Shown: piece after piece, positions 18,477-27,320 of the stretch | How positions within the stretch are numbered: position 1 is the first letter of the stretch | Layout: each line of letters begins with the position of its first letter | Source: Flavobacteriales bacterium | GTDB lineage: Bacteria; Bacteroidota; Bacteroidia; Flavobacteriales_F; PHOS-HE28 | Length of the DNA: 64,000 nt | Reading direction: 5' to 3' | Assembly: GCA_020635715.1 (NCBI GenBank) | Contig: JACJZG010000016.1 | Location: forward strand, 17,650-81,649 | Translations under genes and position numbers: made by a program | The notes under the pieces: model-generated | What the model was told of the DNA's origin: nothing | Database searches by the model: none | Seen by the model: only the letters and a program-made list of their open reading frames with translations

Positions 18477-18505
18477 AAGAAGCCCTCCCTCGTGGAGGGC
18501 TTCTT
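18477..18505. terminator. Bidirectional terminator hairpin
   Basis: A perfect 12-bp stem AAGAAGCCCTCC / GGAGGGCTTCTT around a 5-nt loop, with T-rich ends on both strands. It sits between the convergent M43 protease and CoA-binding protein genes and can serve both. Confidence 0.8.
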
Positions 18506-18520
18506 CGTTCGGGGGACACC

Positions 18521-18886
18521 TCAGTACTGGCCGGTGGACAGCATCACCAGGGTGCAGGCCTCGATCACCTCGATTCCCGCCTCCTCGGCGGCACGCGCGA
18601 ACTCCGCATTCTCCGTGCCCGGATTGAAGATGATGCGGCGCGGACGCAGCGCGAGCACTTCCGGCATGACCTCCGTCTGGTTCCTTGGTGCCAGGTACAG
18701 CGTCACCGTGTCCACCTGCGCCCCGGCCGGGACCCGCGGCACGATGGGCTCCCCGCCGATGGCACCCTTGTGCTTGCCGACTAGGACCACCGGATGGCCA
18801 TGGCCCATGAGGCGCTGGGCGGCGATGTGCGCGTAGCGGGAAGGTTCAGGGCTCGCTCCCAACACCAGGGTGGTCCGTTCGGTCAT
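18521..18886 (-). CDS. CoA-binding domain protein (YccU-like)
   Basis: A 121-residue cytoplasmic protein consisting of one CoA-binding Rossmann-like domain (CoA_binding_2). Evidence is the N-terminal TLVLGASPEPSRYAHIAAQRL nucleotide-binding turn, VVLVGKHKGAIGGEPIVP in the middle and the IIFNPGTENAEF segment near the C-terminus. The ATG at 18886 is chosen because the longer open frame upstream is the antisense of unrelated sequence. It is related to the succinyl-CoA synthetase alpha N-domain fold, but the biological role of these stand-alone proteins is not established. Confidence 0.85.
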   Translation of the reverse strand: MTERTTLVLGASPEPSRYAHIAAQRLMGHGHPVVLVGKHKGAIGGEPIVPRVPAGAQVDTVTLYLAPRNQTEVMPEVLALRPRRIIFNPGTENAEFARAAEEAGIEVIEACTLVMLSTGQY

Positions 18887-19004
18887 GGTGCAAAGTTCGG
18901 CAGTGCGCAAGGCGGCGCCGACTTCATGTGCGGGCAAGATCAAGGAAACATCCGGACCGGAGCTTTGCCGCTGGCCGGGATACCATCCCCCCGCCAGGGT
19001 CACC

Positions 19005-19787
19005 ATGAAGCGCAAGATCGACATCCTCGTCCTCTCGGACCTGCATCTGGGCACCTTCGGATGCCGCGCTCAGGAGTTGAACGATTACCTGCGCTCGGTG
19101 AAACCACGCATGGTCATCCTCAATGGTGACATCATCGATATCTGGCAGTTCAAGAAGTCCTACTTCCCGGCCACGCACATGAAGGTGCTGAAGCGCCTGC
19201 TGCGGATGGCGGCGAAGGTGCCCGTGTACTACATCACCGGCAACCATGATGAGGCGCTTCGCCGCTACAGCCCCACACAGCTGGGCAACCTGCGCCTGGT
19301 CGATCAGCTCCACCTCGACATCGATGGCGAGCGCTACTGGTTCTTCCATGGCGATGTTTTCGACGCGAGCATGGAACACGCGAAGTGGCTGGCCAAGCTT
19401 GGAGGCTATGGCTATGACCTGCTCATCCGGATCAACCACCTCGTCAACCGCTTCCTCGTCGCCATCGGCCGGCCGCGCATGAGCCTGAGCAAACGCATCA
19501 AACAACAGGTGAAGCGCGCCGTGGCCTACATCAACGACTTCGAGGAGACGGCGGCGGACATCGCGATCCATGAAGGGGTGAGCCATGTGGTATGCGGACA
19601 CATCCATCAGCCGCAGATGCGCACCATCCGGAACGGACGCGGCGCGGTACGCTACCTCAACTCGGGCGATTGGATCGAACACCTCAGCGCGTTGGAGTAC
19701 GCCGGTGGGAATTGGCGCTTGTACACGCATGAAGCCGAGGACACCCCGCTAACACAGGAACGGGAGGCGACGCTCGCCGTGGCCTAG
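19005..19787 (+). CDS. LpxH-like UDP-2,3-diacylglucosamine diphosphatase family protein
   Basis: A 260-residue calcineurin-like metallophosphoesterase. Metal-binding motifs in order: D-x-H in LSDLHLGTFG, GDIIDIW, GNHDE, the histidine in FFHGDVFD and the GHIHQP pair. LpxH-type enzymes hydrolyse UDP-2,3-diacylglucosamine to lipid X at the inner membrane during lipid A synthesis. This Bacteroidota subgroup is usually annotated that way, but activity cannot be read from sequence alone. Start at MKRKIDILVLSDLHL (19005). Its TAG stop lies in the palindrome CTAG, which is also the stop of the convergent acyltransferase gene. Confidence 0.85.
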   Translation: MKRKIDILVLSDLHLGTFGCRAQELNDYLRSVKPRMVILNGDIIDIWQFKKSYFPATHMKVLKRLLRMAAKVPVYYITGNHDEALRRYSPTQLGNLRLVDQLHLDIDGERYWFFHGDVFDASMEHAKWLAKLGGYGYDLLIRINHLVNRFLVAIGRPRMSLSKRIKQQVKRAVAYINDFEETAADIAIHEGVSHVVCGHIHQPQMRTIRNGRGAVRYLNSGDWIEHLSALEYAGGNWRLYTHEAEDTPLTQEREATLAVA

Positions 19788-21535
19788 ACCACCTCCATCC
19801 CCTTGCGCAGGTCCTCCACGGTGCGCTCGGGCAGCTTGGAAAGGTCCAGTACCATCAGCCCGTCCAGGGCATCGTTGAAGCGCGGGTCGCGATTGAATCC
19901 GATGATGCGCGCGTTCAGTAGCAGGTACTTCTTCAACAGCACCGGCATCGCGGTCTCGTTGGGATCCACTTCGGCAATGAGCCGGTCCATCTTCTTGAGG
20001 TCCGCCATCGAAGCCTGCACCAGCACCTCTCGATCCACCTTGTCCGGCTTGATCCGGAAGCGGTTGCGCGGCCTTACCGAAGCGGCCATCTCCGCATCGT
20101 AATGGTGCTGCTGTACGAACTCCATGATCAGCGAACGCGAGATCCGGCTATAGGTCCCGCTGATGCTCACGGGCCCGATCAGGTAGCGATGGTCCGGATT
20201 GGCGGTGATGTGCAGGAGCAGGCCGCGCCACAGCATGTACAAAGGCAGGCGCTGGCGCTGGTAGTCCAGCGCGATGAAGGAGCGCCCCAGCTCAAAGCTC
20301 CGGCGTAGCACCCGGTCCATGGGCCGGTCCATGCGGAAGAGGGTGTAGGTGTAGAAGCCCCGCTTGCCGTAACGCGACATGATGCGCGCGCCATTGCCGA
20401 TGCGGTAGGCGCCCGCCAGCCGCTGCTTCTCGCGGTCCCAGAGGAAGAGGTGATCATAGTACAGGTCGAACTCGTCCAGGTCGATGCTCTTGTTGGTGCC
20501 CTCGCCCACCGCGCGGAAGGTGAGCTCCCGCAGGCGCCCGATCTCGCGCAGGATGTTGGGGATGCGGCCCGTGGGCGCCAGGTAGAGGTCGAATTCCCCC
20601 TGGCTGTTCAGCTTCAGGTCGTCCAGTCCTGCTATCTCGGCCACCAGCTTGTCCGCCGGCAGGGCCTCGGCGATCTCCTTGGGCCGCTGCGGAAAGCGGA
20701 GCGGACTGAAGAGTTCGCGCTTCACCTGCACACCGCTGCCGAGCGCATAGGTCTTGGCACGCAGGAAACGCGCCAGCTGCTCCACCGAGGTGAAGGCCGC
20801 GATGTCCTTGGCGGCAATGGGTTTCCCGATGCGCATTCGCACGGAACGCCCGCGCATCCGCAGCATCTCCTTGGGCAACGCCAGGGTGCGCAGATTCGGG
20901 TGGATCATGCCGAGCACGTGGAAGACCAGGCTGTTGGCGCCATCGAACCAGACCGGCACCACCGGCACCCCGAGGTGTTGCGCCATCTTCACCACCGGCG
21001 TTTTCCAGCGTGGGTCGGCCACGGCCTTGAGCTCGGTGCGCCAGCTGCTGACCTCGCCGGCCGGGAAGACCGCCAGCGCGCCGCCCTCCCGCACATGGGC
21101 CATGGCCTGGCGCATCCCCTGGAAGCTGCTCAACGAGGTGAGCTGCTCAAAGGGGTTCACGCCGATGAAGCGATCGCGCAAGGGTTCGAGCTGCTGCAAC
21201 AGGAAGTTGGCCATCACCTTCAGGTCCGGGCGCACCTCGCCCAGCACATGCACCAGCGCCAGCCCATCGATGGCGCCGTAGGGATGGTTGGCCACGAGGA
21301 TCACGGGGCCCTCCTTCGGGATGTTGAGGCGATCGGCCGGATCCACATCCAGCTCGAGCTCCAGGTTCCGGAACACCGCCGCCACGAAGTCGCGGTCGTG
21401 TTCGTCCTCGATGGCGTTGTAGAACCTCTCCAGGCGCTTTAAGCCGCTCACCTCGCTCAACAGGCTGATGCGCGGATCACCCGGACGCATATGACTGGCC
21501 TTGGCCAGCTCAGCGGGCTGCACGAGTTTCTTCAT
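19784..21535 (-). CDS. Bifunctional acyltransferase, OlsF-like (aminolipid synthesis)
   Basis: A 583-residue two-domain protein. The N-terminal half (about 75-270) is a PlsC/LPLAT-type O-acyltransferase with ANHPYGAIDGLA, the conserved FPAGEVS block and a PVVPVWFDG segment. The C-terminal half (about 300-520) is a GNAT-like N-acyltransferase resembling OlsB/hemolysin-type proteins (YDHLFLWDREKQRLAGAYRIG, ELGRSFIALDYQRQ, LWRGL). Such fusions (OlsF) make N-acylated, O-acylated amino-acid lipids such as ornithine or glycine lipids at the membrane. Start at MKKLVQPAEL, 12 nt after a TACATTCG box. The amino acid used as headgroup cannot be told. Confidence 0.8.
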   Translation of the reverse strand: MKKLVQPAELAKASHMRPGDPRISLLSEVSGLKRLERFYNAIEDEHDRDFVAAVFRNLELELDVDPADRLNIPKEGPVILVANHPYGAIDGLALVHVLGEVRPDLKVMANFLLQQLEPLRDRFIGVNPFEQLTSLSSFQGMRQAMAHVREGGALAVFPAGEVSSWRTELKAVADPRWKTPVVKMAQHLGVPVVPVWFDGANSLVFHVLGMIHPNLRTLALPKEMLRMRGRSVRMRIGKPIAAKDIAAFTSVEQLARFLRAKTYALGSGVQVKRELFSPLRFPQRPKEIAEALPADKLVAEIAGLDDLKLNSQGEFDLYLAPTGRIPNILREIGRLRELTFRAVGEGTNKSIDLDEFDLYYDHLFLWDREKQRLAGAYRIGNGARIMSRYGKRGFYTYTLFRMDRPMDRVLRRSFELGRSFIALDYQRQRLPLYMLWRGLLLHITANPDHRYLIGPVSISGTYSRISRSLIMEFVQQHHYDAEMAASVRPRNRFRIKPDKVDREVLVQASMADLKKMDRLIAEVDPNETAMPVLLKKYLLLNARIIGFNRDPRFNDALDGLMVLDLSKLPERTVEDLRKGMEVV

Positions 21536-21547
21536 CGGTGGATCGCA

Positions 21548-21555
21548 CGAATGTA
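21548..21555 (-). promoter_or_regulatory. -7 promoter box (TACATTCG) of the acyltransferase gene
   Basis: TACATTCG on the minus strand fits TAnnTTyG and ends 12 nt before the ATG at 21535. Confidence 0.45.
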
Positions 21556-21578
21556 CCCCACCGGCCCGAACGAAGGGC

Positions 21579-22514
21579 TCACACGTCGAGGATGCCGATG
21601 ATGCGCTCGTTCATCAGCTCGCCACCAGGATAGTTCCGGGTGTAGTCCAGATTGATCCAATGGCGGCCGTCCGCATCGGTATGGTGGTAAAGCGGTGCGT
21701 CGCCCACCTCCTTGGTGAACAGCTGCTTGCGGATGAGATAGCCGGCGCGCTCCAACTGCGCCTCGGTGCCGATCAACAGTTCGGGGTACACGTGGCCCTC
21801 GGTGCGCACCAGCCTCACCTGCCCGCCGATCGAACGGATGCAGGCCGCCATGAGCAGGGCATGGTCATCGCAATCGCCCGCCATGAGTTCCAGGCTCTCG
21901 GCCGGCGGAGCGAAGTACTCCCCCCCTTTCACGTCCGAGACATAGCGCCACCGGGAGTTGATCTCCTTGAAGATGGAGAAGGCCTGCACCATGGTGAACT
22001 CGTCCGAGCCCACCTTCACGTCCGTGAAGTTCGCGGTGGCCATGCGCACGGCCTCGCGGCGCACCGTGGCGTCGGTCCCGTTCAGGATGGTCTTGAGCTT
22101 GTCGGCATCGTTGAAGGGTGCCAGCTTGCGCGCGGCCAGCGGGGCGCTCGGCGAGGTGTTGCGCAGGGAGCCCAGCAGTTCCGCATAGTCCCGGTACAGA
22201 TCGGCGAAACTGTAGCGGCCCGCCAGGCTGGTGAACGTGATGATCACCAGGCCCACCATGAGCACCAGGTAGACCGCGGTGCGGAAGCGCCGCACCAGAA
22301 CGATGAAGGCGATGAGGACGCAGGTGAAAGTGATGAAGTGCTCAGCACGGATCCCCTCGCCGATGGGCAGTACCAGCTCGGGGACGAAGGGATAGATGAT
22401 GAGGTAGAGCGGCAGGGCCAGCAGCACGGCCACGAGGTAGACGATGACGACGTGCGCCATCCGGTCCCCGGCCTCCACCAGCTTCCCACCCCCCCTATCC
22501 TTTTCCTCTTCCAT
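21579..22514 (-). CDS. Membrane protein with transglutaminase-like domain
   Basis: A 311-residue protein with three predicted membrane helices in the first ~100 residues (VVIVYLVAVLLALPLYLIIY, FITFTCVLIAFIVLV, AVYLVLMVGLVIITFTSL). A soluble domain follows, with the Cys in ELMAGDCDDHALLMAACIRSIG, a downstream His-containing segment (EGHVYPELLIG) and the Asp segment NLDYT: the Cys-His-Asp layout of transglutaminase-like cysteine protease folds. The ATG at 22514 (MEEEKDR) is chosen; the frame extends upstream but with unlikely composition. The catalytic domain probably faces the periplasm. Substrate unknown. Confidence 0.75.
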   Translation of the reverse strand: MEEEKDRGGGKLVEAGDRMAHVVIVYLVAVLLALPLYLIIYPFVPELVLPIGEGIRAEHFITFTCVLIAFIVLVRRFRTAVYLVLMVGLVIITFTSLAGRYSFADLYRDYAELLGSLRNTSPSAPLAARKLAPFNDADKLKTILNGTDATVRREAVRMATANFTDVKVGSDEFTMVQAFSIFKEINSRWRYVSDVKGGEYFAPPAESLELMAGDCDDHALLMAACIRSIGGQVRLVRTEGHVYPELLIGTEAQLERAGYLIRKQLFTKEVGDAPLYHHTDADGRHWINLDYTRNYPGGELMNERIIGILDV

Positions 22515-22733
22515 GTCCTCGATACGTGCAGGAACTTGCCAATGTTGTGCCGGAACAGCCCCCTTGCAAAGGTCGTCCCGCCGATCGCCGGCATGATCGG
22601 TTAACACACTTTAACGCTCGTCCGACCATGACCTCGTATCGACGAATGCATTGAACATAACGACGAACGCTGTTCACGCCCACCTGTGGTTAAACTCGCC
22701 CGCGCCCGTCACCTCATCATTCCCCGATGCGGA

Positions 22734-22741
22734 TAGTTTTG
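22734..22741 (+). promoter_or_regulatory. -7 promoter box (TAGTTTTG) of the M23 peptidase gene
   Basis: An exact TAnnTTTG match ending 10 nt upstream of the ATG at 22752; it implies a 5' leader of only a few bases. Confidence 0.55.
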
Positions 22742-22751
22742 CCCGCCGACC

Positions 22752-23669
22752 ATGCGCCACACCTCCGCTCCGATGCTCGCCGCCGCGCTCTTCCTGAGCG
22801 CCTTTGGCCTGCAGGCCCAGACGACGGGTACCGACATCGGCGGGCCGGAGGGGCTGGACCTCTTCGAGGAATTGAACGAGGAGGAAGGTACGGACGGGGC
22901 CTCGGCCCTGGAGAGCACCTGGGATGTCAATGACTCGTTGACCTTCATCCCGGGGTACGACATGTACTGCCATTGGAACACGGACGTGCTCTTTGACCGG
23001 CTCGGTTCCGCGAAGCACTTCGATCATGACACGCTGCGCCTGCAACTGGGCGATCACGAGTGCGACCTCAACATGCCCTGCACCGGTGGCATCACCTCCA
23101 ACTTCGGCATGCGCCGCGGCCGGATGCACTACGGCGTGGACCTCGACCTGGAGACCGGCGACACGGTACGGGCGGCCTTCCCCGGCATGGTGCGCATCTC
23201 CAAGTACAACAAGACCTTCGGGCACGTGGTGGTGGTGCGCCACTACAACGGGTTGGAAACGGTGTATGCACACCTGAGCAAACGCTCGGTACAACCCGGC
23301 GACCTCGTGGAAGGTGGTGGCCTGCTCGGCCTCGGCGGCAACACGGGCCGCAGCTACGGCAGCCACCTGCACTTCGAAGTGCGCTTCCTGGACCAGCCCA
23401 TCGATCCGGCGTTGCTCTTCGACTTGGAACACGGGTCGCTCCGCACCCTGGAGTACGACATCCACAAGGGCAACTTCGCAAGCATGGCCGCTGCGAAGGT
23501 GGCGGCCCAGAAGTCGCAAGGCACGCGCAAGTACCATGTGGTGCGCCGTGGTGATACGCTCTACGCCCTCTCCCGCCGCTATGGTGTTCGGGTGTCGGAC
23601 CTGTGCCGGATCAACGGCATCAGTGAGCGCAGCACGCTGTCCATCGGGCAGCGGGTCCGGTATAACTGA
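22752..23669 (+). CDS. Secreted M23 peptidoglycan endopeptidase with C-terminal LysM
   Basis: A 305-residue exported protein with signal peptide MRHTSAPMLAAALFLSAFGLQAQ. The M23 (lysostaphin/NlpD-like) domain spans about residues 110-235, with zinc ligands H126 and D130 (H-Y-G-V-D) and the HLHFEV motif near residue 215. A LysM domain occupies the last ~48 residues (YHVVRRGDTLYALSRRYGV...SIGQRVRYN), unlike many NlpD-type proteins where LysM comes first. Expected role: cleavage of peptide cross-links, or activation of amidases during cell separation. The active-site residues are intact. Confidence 0.92.
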   Translation: MRHTSAPMLAAALFLSAFGLQAQTTGTDIGGPEGLDLFEELNEEEGTDGASALESTWDVNDSLTFIPGYDMYCHWNTDVLFDRLGSAKHFDHDTLRLQLGDHECDLNMPCTGGITSNFGMRRGRMHYGVDLDLETGDTVRAAFPGMVRISKYNKTFGHVVVVRHYNGLETVYAHLSKRSVQPGDLVEGGGLLGLGGNTGRSYGSHLHFEVRFLDQPIDPALLFDLEHGSLRTLEYDIHKGNFASMAAAKVAAQKSQGTRKYHVVRRGDTLYALSRRYGVRVSDLCRINGISERSTLSIGQRVRYN

Positions 23670-23709
23670 CCTACGGGGTCCAACGGGACGTTCAACCGGT
23701 AAGGACCGG

Positions 23710-24276
23710 TCAGCCGTGCAGGCGGCGACGGCCGATGGTGTCCACCATGTCCTGGGCGTACATGGGCGAAAGCAGGAGCACCTCCCCGGAACGCAGGCGG
23801 ATCAGCAACAGGTCGCTCTTGGCGCTGGGTAGCCCGTCGATCAGGCGGCGTGCCGCACCGAGGGTGAAGGACCGGAAGCCGATGTCGACGGTGCAGAACC
23901 GCATGAAGGCATCCCGCTTTTCTGCCAAGCTCTTCGAGGGATCGGTATCGGCCAGCACCTTGAGGAAGGCGCGCGCCCCCACCCGGTCGACCAGGCTCGC
24001 ATCGTTGATCTCGCTGATGAGGATGGTCCGTTCCTGATCCGGCGTGCTCATGATGAGCTTGTCGTCATCGATGCTGTAGAAGGCCTTCTTCCGGCTGTCG
24101 CGCCGGGCGGCCAGCAGGATGCCGACCAACGAAATGCCCAACATCACCTGGAAGAGCAGGAAGCGTCCGGAGGAGGCGCCCACGATGATCCCGGGCAGGA
24201 TCAGGAAGGGCAGGCCCCAGACCATGATGAGCGTGTTGTGCCAGTGCCGTTGGGTCCGGAAGCGTTTATGGCTCAT
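23710..24276 (-). CDS. Membrane protein of unknown function, PH-like domain
   Basis: A 188-residue protein with two membrane helices near the N-terminus (TLIMVWGLPFLILPGIIVG and FLLFQVMLGISLVGILLAA), then a soluble domain of alternating strands (AFYSIDDDKLIMS, RTILISEINDASLVDRV, SDLLLIRLRSGEVLLLSP). This arrangement recalls bacterial PH-domain (bPH) membrane proteins, but the match is only structural impression. The ATG at 24276 follows a TACTTTCG box by 5 nt, which supports the start. Function unknown. Confidence 0.7.
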   Translation of the reverse strand: MSHKRFRTQRHWHNTLIMVWGLPFLILPGIIVGASSGRFLLFQVMLGISLVGILLAARRDSRKKAFYSIDDDKLIMSTPDQERTILISEINDASLVDRVGARAFLKVLADTDPSKSLAEKRDAFMRFCTVDIGFRSFTLGAARRLIDGLPSAKSDLLLIRLRSGEVLLLSPMYAQDMVDTIGRRRLHG

Positions 24277-24281
24277 CGCTG

Positions 24282-24289
24282 CGAAAGTA
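24282..24289 (-). promoter_or_regulatory. -7 promoter box (TACTTTCG)
   Basis: TACTTTCG on the minus strand, ending 5 nt before the ATG at 24276. The transcript would be essentially leaderless. Confidence 0.5.
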
Positions 24290-24346
24290 GACTTCCCCTT
24301 TCACCGGGACCGAATGCGATGCCGGTGGGATAGGGACCAAATGAAA

Positions 24347-24366
24347 GGAGCGGCTTTCGCCGCTCC
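24347..24366 (-). terminator. Terminator hairpin downstream of tRNA-Leu
   Basis: On the minus strand GGAGCGGC-GAAA-GCCGCTCC, an 8-bp stem closed by a GNRA-type loop, followed by TTTCATTT. It lies directly after the tRNA 3' end. Confidence 0.7.
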
Positions 24367-24367
24367 C

Positions 24368-24454
24368 TGGTACCGAAGGCGGGACTCGAACCCGCACAAC
24401 CTTTCGGTCACACGCCCCTGAAACGTGCGCGTCTACCAATTCCGCCACTTCGGT
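24368..24454 (-). tRNA. tRNA-Leu (anticodon CAG)
   Basis: The minus strand folds as a class II tRNA. The acceptor stem is ACCGAAG/CTTCGGT with discriminator A and an encoded CCA end. The D-arm is GGCGGAATTGGTAGACGC. The anticodon stem CACGT/GCGTG carries loop TTCAGGG, giving anticodon CAG. There is a long variable arm (GACCGAAAGGTT region), and the T-loop is GTTCGAGTC. It reads CTG leucine codons, among the commonest in the genes here. Confidence 0.95.
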
Positions 24455-24545
24455 ATGAGGCTTCCTCCGCAGGGGCCGCAAATATAGTGCTTCGTTCACA
24501 TTCGCTACATGCTGCAGCACCTCTCTTCCGCTGTACCTTGTGTAC

Positions 24546-25052
24546 ATGGCTCCCACCGCGCTCGAAGGCTTCCGGATCATGGGGAACGGCAGCGCGGTGG
24601 ACGTGTTGAGCCATGTGCGCAACGTACTGGACAGCGCCCAGGATGTGGAGGTGCTCGTGGGCACCGACAGCCATAACCGCGCCTACCACACCGTCTATTC
24701 CACGGCCATCGTCCTGCGCTTTCCGAAGAACGGTGCCCATGTGATCTACCGGCGCGAACGTGCCCCGAAGGTGACCGACCTCTGGACCCGGCTCTGGGGT
24801 GAGGTGGAGCGCAGCTTGCACGTTGCGGGCGCCCTGCGAACGGCCGGGGCCATCCCGGTGCAGCGCATCGACATGGACCTGAACAGCGATGCCCGTTTCG
24901 GCTCGCACAAGCTGCATACCGCGGCGGTGGGTTATGTGCGTGCCTGCGGCTACGAGCCACGGACGAAACCGGAGCTCCTGATCGCCACCTGGGCGGCCAA
25001 CATCCTGTGCCAGGGAAGCCCCCGGACGCACGAAGCCCCCATCCAGCGCTAG
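24546..25052 (+). CDS. YkuK-family (DUF458) RNase H-like protein
   Basis: A 168-residue cytoplasmic protein. Conserved features are VLVGTDSHNRAYHTVYSTAIVLRF near residue 35, with the acidic residue of an RNase H-like fold, and the C-terminal IDMDLNSDARFGSHKL with YVRACGYEPRTKPE. YkuK/DUF458 proteins have a predicted RNase H-like fold but no settled function. The ATG at 24546 is preferred to the GTG two codons earlier because the box TACCTTG lies only 5-12 nt upstream. It is divergent from tRNA-Leu. Confidence 0.8.
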   Translation: MAPTALEGFRIMGNGSAVDVLSHVRNVLDSAQDVEVLVGTDSHNRAYHTVYSTAIVLRFPKNGAHVIYRRERAPKVTDLWTRLWGEVERSLHVAGALRTAGAIPVQRIDMDLNSDARFGSHKLHTAAVGYVRACGYEPRTKPELLIATWAANILCQGSPRTHEAPIQR

Positions 25053-25181
25053 GCGGACAGGGGCGACGTGACTCTTCAGATTGACCTTTGAACTACTTGG
25101 ACAGGGGGTTGAACGCAGGGGTTCCCGCCAAGGTTGCGATCCGTGTGGAAAATTCTTCCCGGCGGCCCGGAGGGCCATAAA

Positions 25182-25207
25182 AAAGGGGCGGCCTGGGCCG
25201 CCCCTTT
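25182..25207. terminator. Bidirectional terminator hairpin
   Basis: A perfect 12-bp stem AAAGGGGCGGCC / GGCCGCCCCTTT with A- and T-rich flanks, between the convergent YkuK-family and DPP III genes. It can end both transcripts. Confidence 0.85.
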
Positions 25208-25225
25208 CCGTGGTATGCGTTCCGG

Positions 25226-27268
25226 TCAATTCACGTCCGGCAGGAAGCTGTACTTCTCGCCGTAGTGGAGCATCTGCTTCACGAAGTCGTCCGGGTATTC
25301 CAGGCGGATGTCGGTGAGCTCGCCCTTGCTGTCCTCCACCGGGATCATGATGGGCTGGATGAAGCCGGCATACGGTGCGGTCTTGATGCTGGCCGCACGC
25401 TCCAGCACCTCCTTGTGGATGGCGGGATCCACCTTCACGCCGTAGGTCTCCACCAGGGCCTTGCCCGCGGCACCATCGCCCTGGCTCTTGATCCGCTGCA
25501 CCTCGCGCAACAGCTGGCCGAAGAGGCCGCGCAGCGCTTCGTAGTCGCGGATGTCGTAGTAGGTATGTCCATCGCGGACCACCTTCACGATCACGCTGTC
25601 CGCTGCGCCCTTCTCGTACACCCAGGCGCTCACCCACTGGCGGTTGCGCATGTGGGCCTCCTCGATGTTCTTGCCCTCCTTCAGGCGGCGCAGCTGCACG
25701 AGCAGACCGTTGCGGATGTACGAGTCGTACTCGGCCTTGCCCACCTCCAACGACGGCATCACGCCCAGCTCCACCAACTTGGGATCGAGCAGGTAGTACA
25801 GGGCCACGAGGTCGGCGCGACCTTCCTCCAGGGTGCTCGCATAGCTCTTCAAGGTGGCGTCGGGTTCGCCCACGCCGGGCTCCAGCTGGCCGCTGGCATG
25901 ACCCACCACCTCGTGCAGGGCGGTGTGCAGGTTGCCGGCGAGAGCACCGTGCTGCTTCGCCCGCTCGATCTCCTCCGCGTCGTGGCAGAAGACCTCCAAT
26001 GTGCTGGTGCCGCTGCTCTTCTCGTAGGCGTCGGTGATGTTGCCGAGGCTCACGCTCTTGCTGCCGTGCGCGGCCCGGATCCAATCCGCGTTGGGCAGGT
26101 TCACACCGATGGGGGTGCTCGGGGCCGCATCACCGGCCTCCCCCGCCGTGTTGATGAAGCGGTAGGTGATGCCCACCACGTTCTTCTTCTTGTGCTCGGG
26201 CAGCAGCGGGCTGTTGTCCTCGAACCATTGCGCGTTGTCCATGATCACGCTCATGTTGCGCGTGGCCTCGGGATCGTTCACCTCCACGATGCTCTCGTAG
26301 CTGCCGCGCTTGCCCAGCGGATCGTTGTACACCTCCACGAAGCCGAGGATGTAATCCACGCTGCTCTTGGTGTCCTTCACCCAGGCCACGTTGAAGTCGT
26401 CCCAGGTCTTGAGGTCACCCGTGCGGTAATATTTCACCAGCAGCTCGAGGGCGGTCTTCTGTTCCGGTGTCTCGGCCACTTCGATGGCCTTCTCCAGCCA
26501 CTTCACGCTCTCCTCGAGCGCGGCGCCGTAGAGGCCGCCCACCTTGTACACCTCCTCCATCAGCTTGCCGTCCTTACCGCGTACGAGCTTGCTGTTGAGG
26601 CCGTGACTGAGTGGTTCGGCCGCGTTCTTGTCGATCCGGCTGGCGTAGAAGGCCTCGACCTCCTTCTCGTTGATGTCCTCGCCGTAGAAGTTGACCGCAC
26701 TGGCCAGCACGAGGTCCTTGTCCGCATCGAGGCTTACCTTCTTGGCATCGATGGTGGGGTCGAAGATGGCGGCGAGGACCTCGGGCGCGAGGCTTGCCCC
26801 GGAACCGCTGAGCAGCTGCTCGAAGTAGGGCTGGCCGAACTCGGGCGTGTGCTTGTCGTTGCTGTAATGGTGGTGGATGCCGTTGCTGAAGAAGAACTGC
26901 TTGGCATAGACCAGGAAGGCGTCCCAGTCCGCACCGGAACGCTCGCCCTTGTAGTTGTTCAGGATGCTCTCCAGCGCGCGGCGGATGCGCAGGTTGTACC
27001 GGTAGTTCTGGTCGTACATGATGTCACGACCCGCCAGGCCGGCCATGTTGAGGTAGTAGCAGAGCTTCTTCTGCTGCAGGCTCAGCTGGTCCCAGCCGGG
27101 GACCTGGTAGCGCAGGACACGGATGTCCGCGAATTGTTCGGCCTCCCACTGGAAGGCATCGGTCTTGGTGCTGTCCGCCTGGGACGTTCCCTCCGCCGTG
27201 GAGCCTTGGCCACAGGCAGCGAAGAGGAAGGCCGCGAGAACGGGAACGAGTGATCCACGCATCATCAT
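25226..27268 (-). CDS. Dipeptidyl peptidase III (M49) lipoprotein
   Basis: A 680-residue M49 family zinc exopeptidase releasing dipeptides from peptide N-termini. The family hallmark HExxxH is present as HEVVGH within HTALHEVVGHASGQLEPG. The third ligand is in the TLEEGRADLVALYYL block (EExRAD type). A lipobox (LAAFLFAAC) after MMMRGSLVPV predicts a lipid-anchored protein. Eukaryotic DPP III is cytosolic, so the export signal is a feature of the bacterial lineage. Of three consecutive ATG codons the first is annotated; all leave the signal intact. A TATATTCG box precedes the start. Confidence 0.92.
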   Translation of the reverse strand: MMMRGSLVPVLAAFLFAACGQGSTAEGTSQADSTKTDAFQWEAEQFADIRVLRYQVPGWDQLSLQQKKLCYYLNMAGLAGRDIMYDQNYRYNLRIRRALESILNNYKGERSGADWDAFLVYAKQFFFSNGIHHHYSNDKHTPEFGQPYFEQLLSGSGASLAPEVLAAIFDPTIDAKKVSLDADKDLVLASAVNFYGEDINEKEVEAFYASRIDKNAAEPLSHGLNSKLVRGKDGKLMEEVYKVGGLYGAALEESVKWLEKAIEVAETPEQKTALELLVKYYRTGDLKTWDDFNVAWVKDTKSSVDYILGFVEVYNDPLGKRGSYESIVEVNDPEATRNMSVIMDNAQWFEDNSPLLPEHKKKNVVGITYRFINTAGEAGDAAPSTPIGVNLPNADWIRAAHGSKSVSLGNITDAYEKSSGTSTLEVFCHDAEEIERAKQHGALAGNLHTALHEVVGHASGQLEPGVGEPDATLKSYASTLEEGRADLVALYYLLDPKLVELGVMPSLEVGKAEYDSYIRNGLLVQLRRLKEGKNIEEAHMRNRQWVSAWVYEKGAADSVIVKVVRDGHTYYDIRDYEALRGLFGQLLREVQRIKSQGDGAAGKALVETYGVKVDPAIHKEVLERAASIKTAPYAGFIQPIMIPVEDSKGELTDIRLEYPDDFVKQMLHYGEKYSFLPDVN

Positions 27269-27283
27269 TGGAATTGAAGAGGA

Positions 27284-27291
27284 CGAATATA
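27284..27291 (-). promoter_or_regulatory. -7 promoter box (TATATTCG) of the DPP III gene
   Basis: TATATTCG on the minus strand, 15 nt upstream of the first ATG of the peptidase gene. Confidence 0.45.
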
Positions 27292-27320
27292 ACCGCCTCG
27301 TGCGGGTGGGGCCGGGCGGA

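Noticed and set aside
23695..23710. Short ACCGGT-AAGG-ACCGGT inverted repeat as a terminator after the M23 gene
   Set aside because: Only a 6-bp stem with no T tract; it overlaps the stop of the next gene. Too weak to call.
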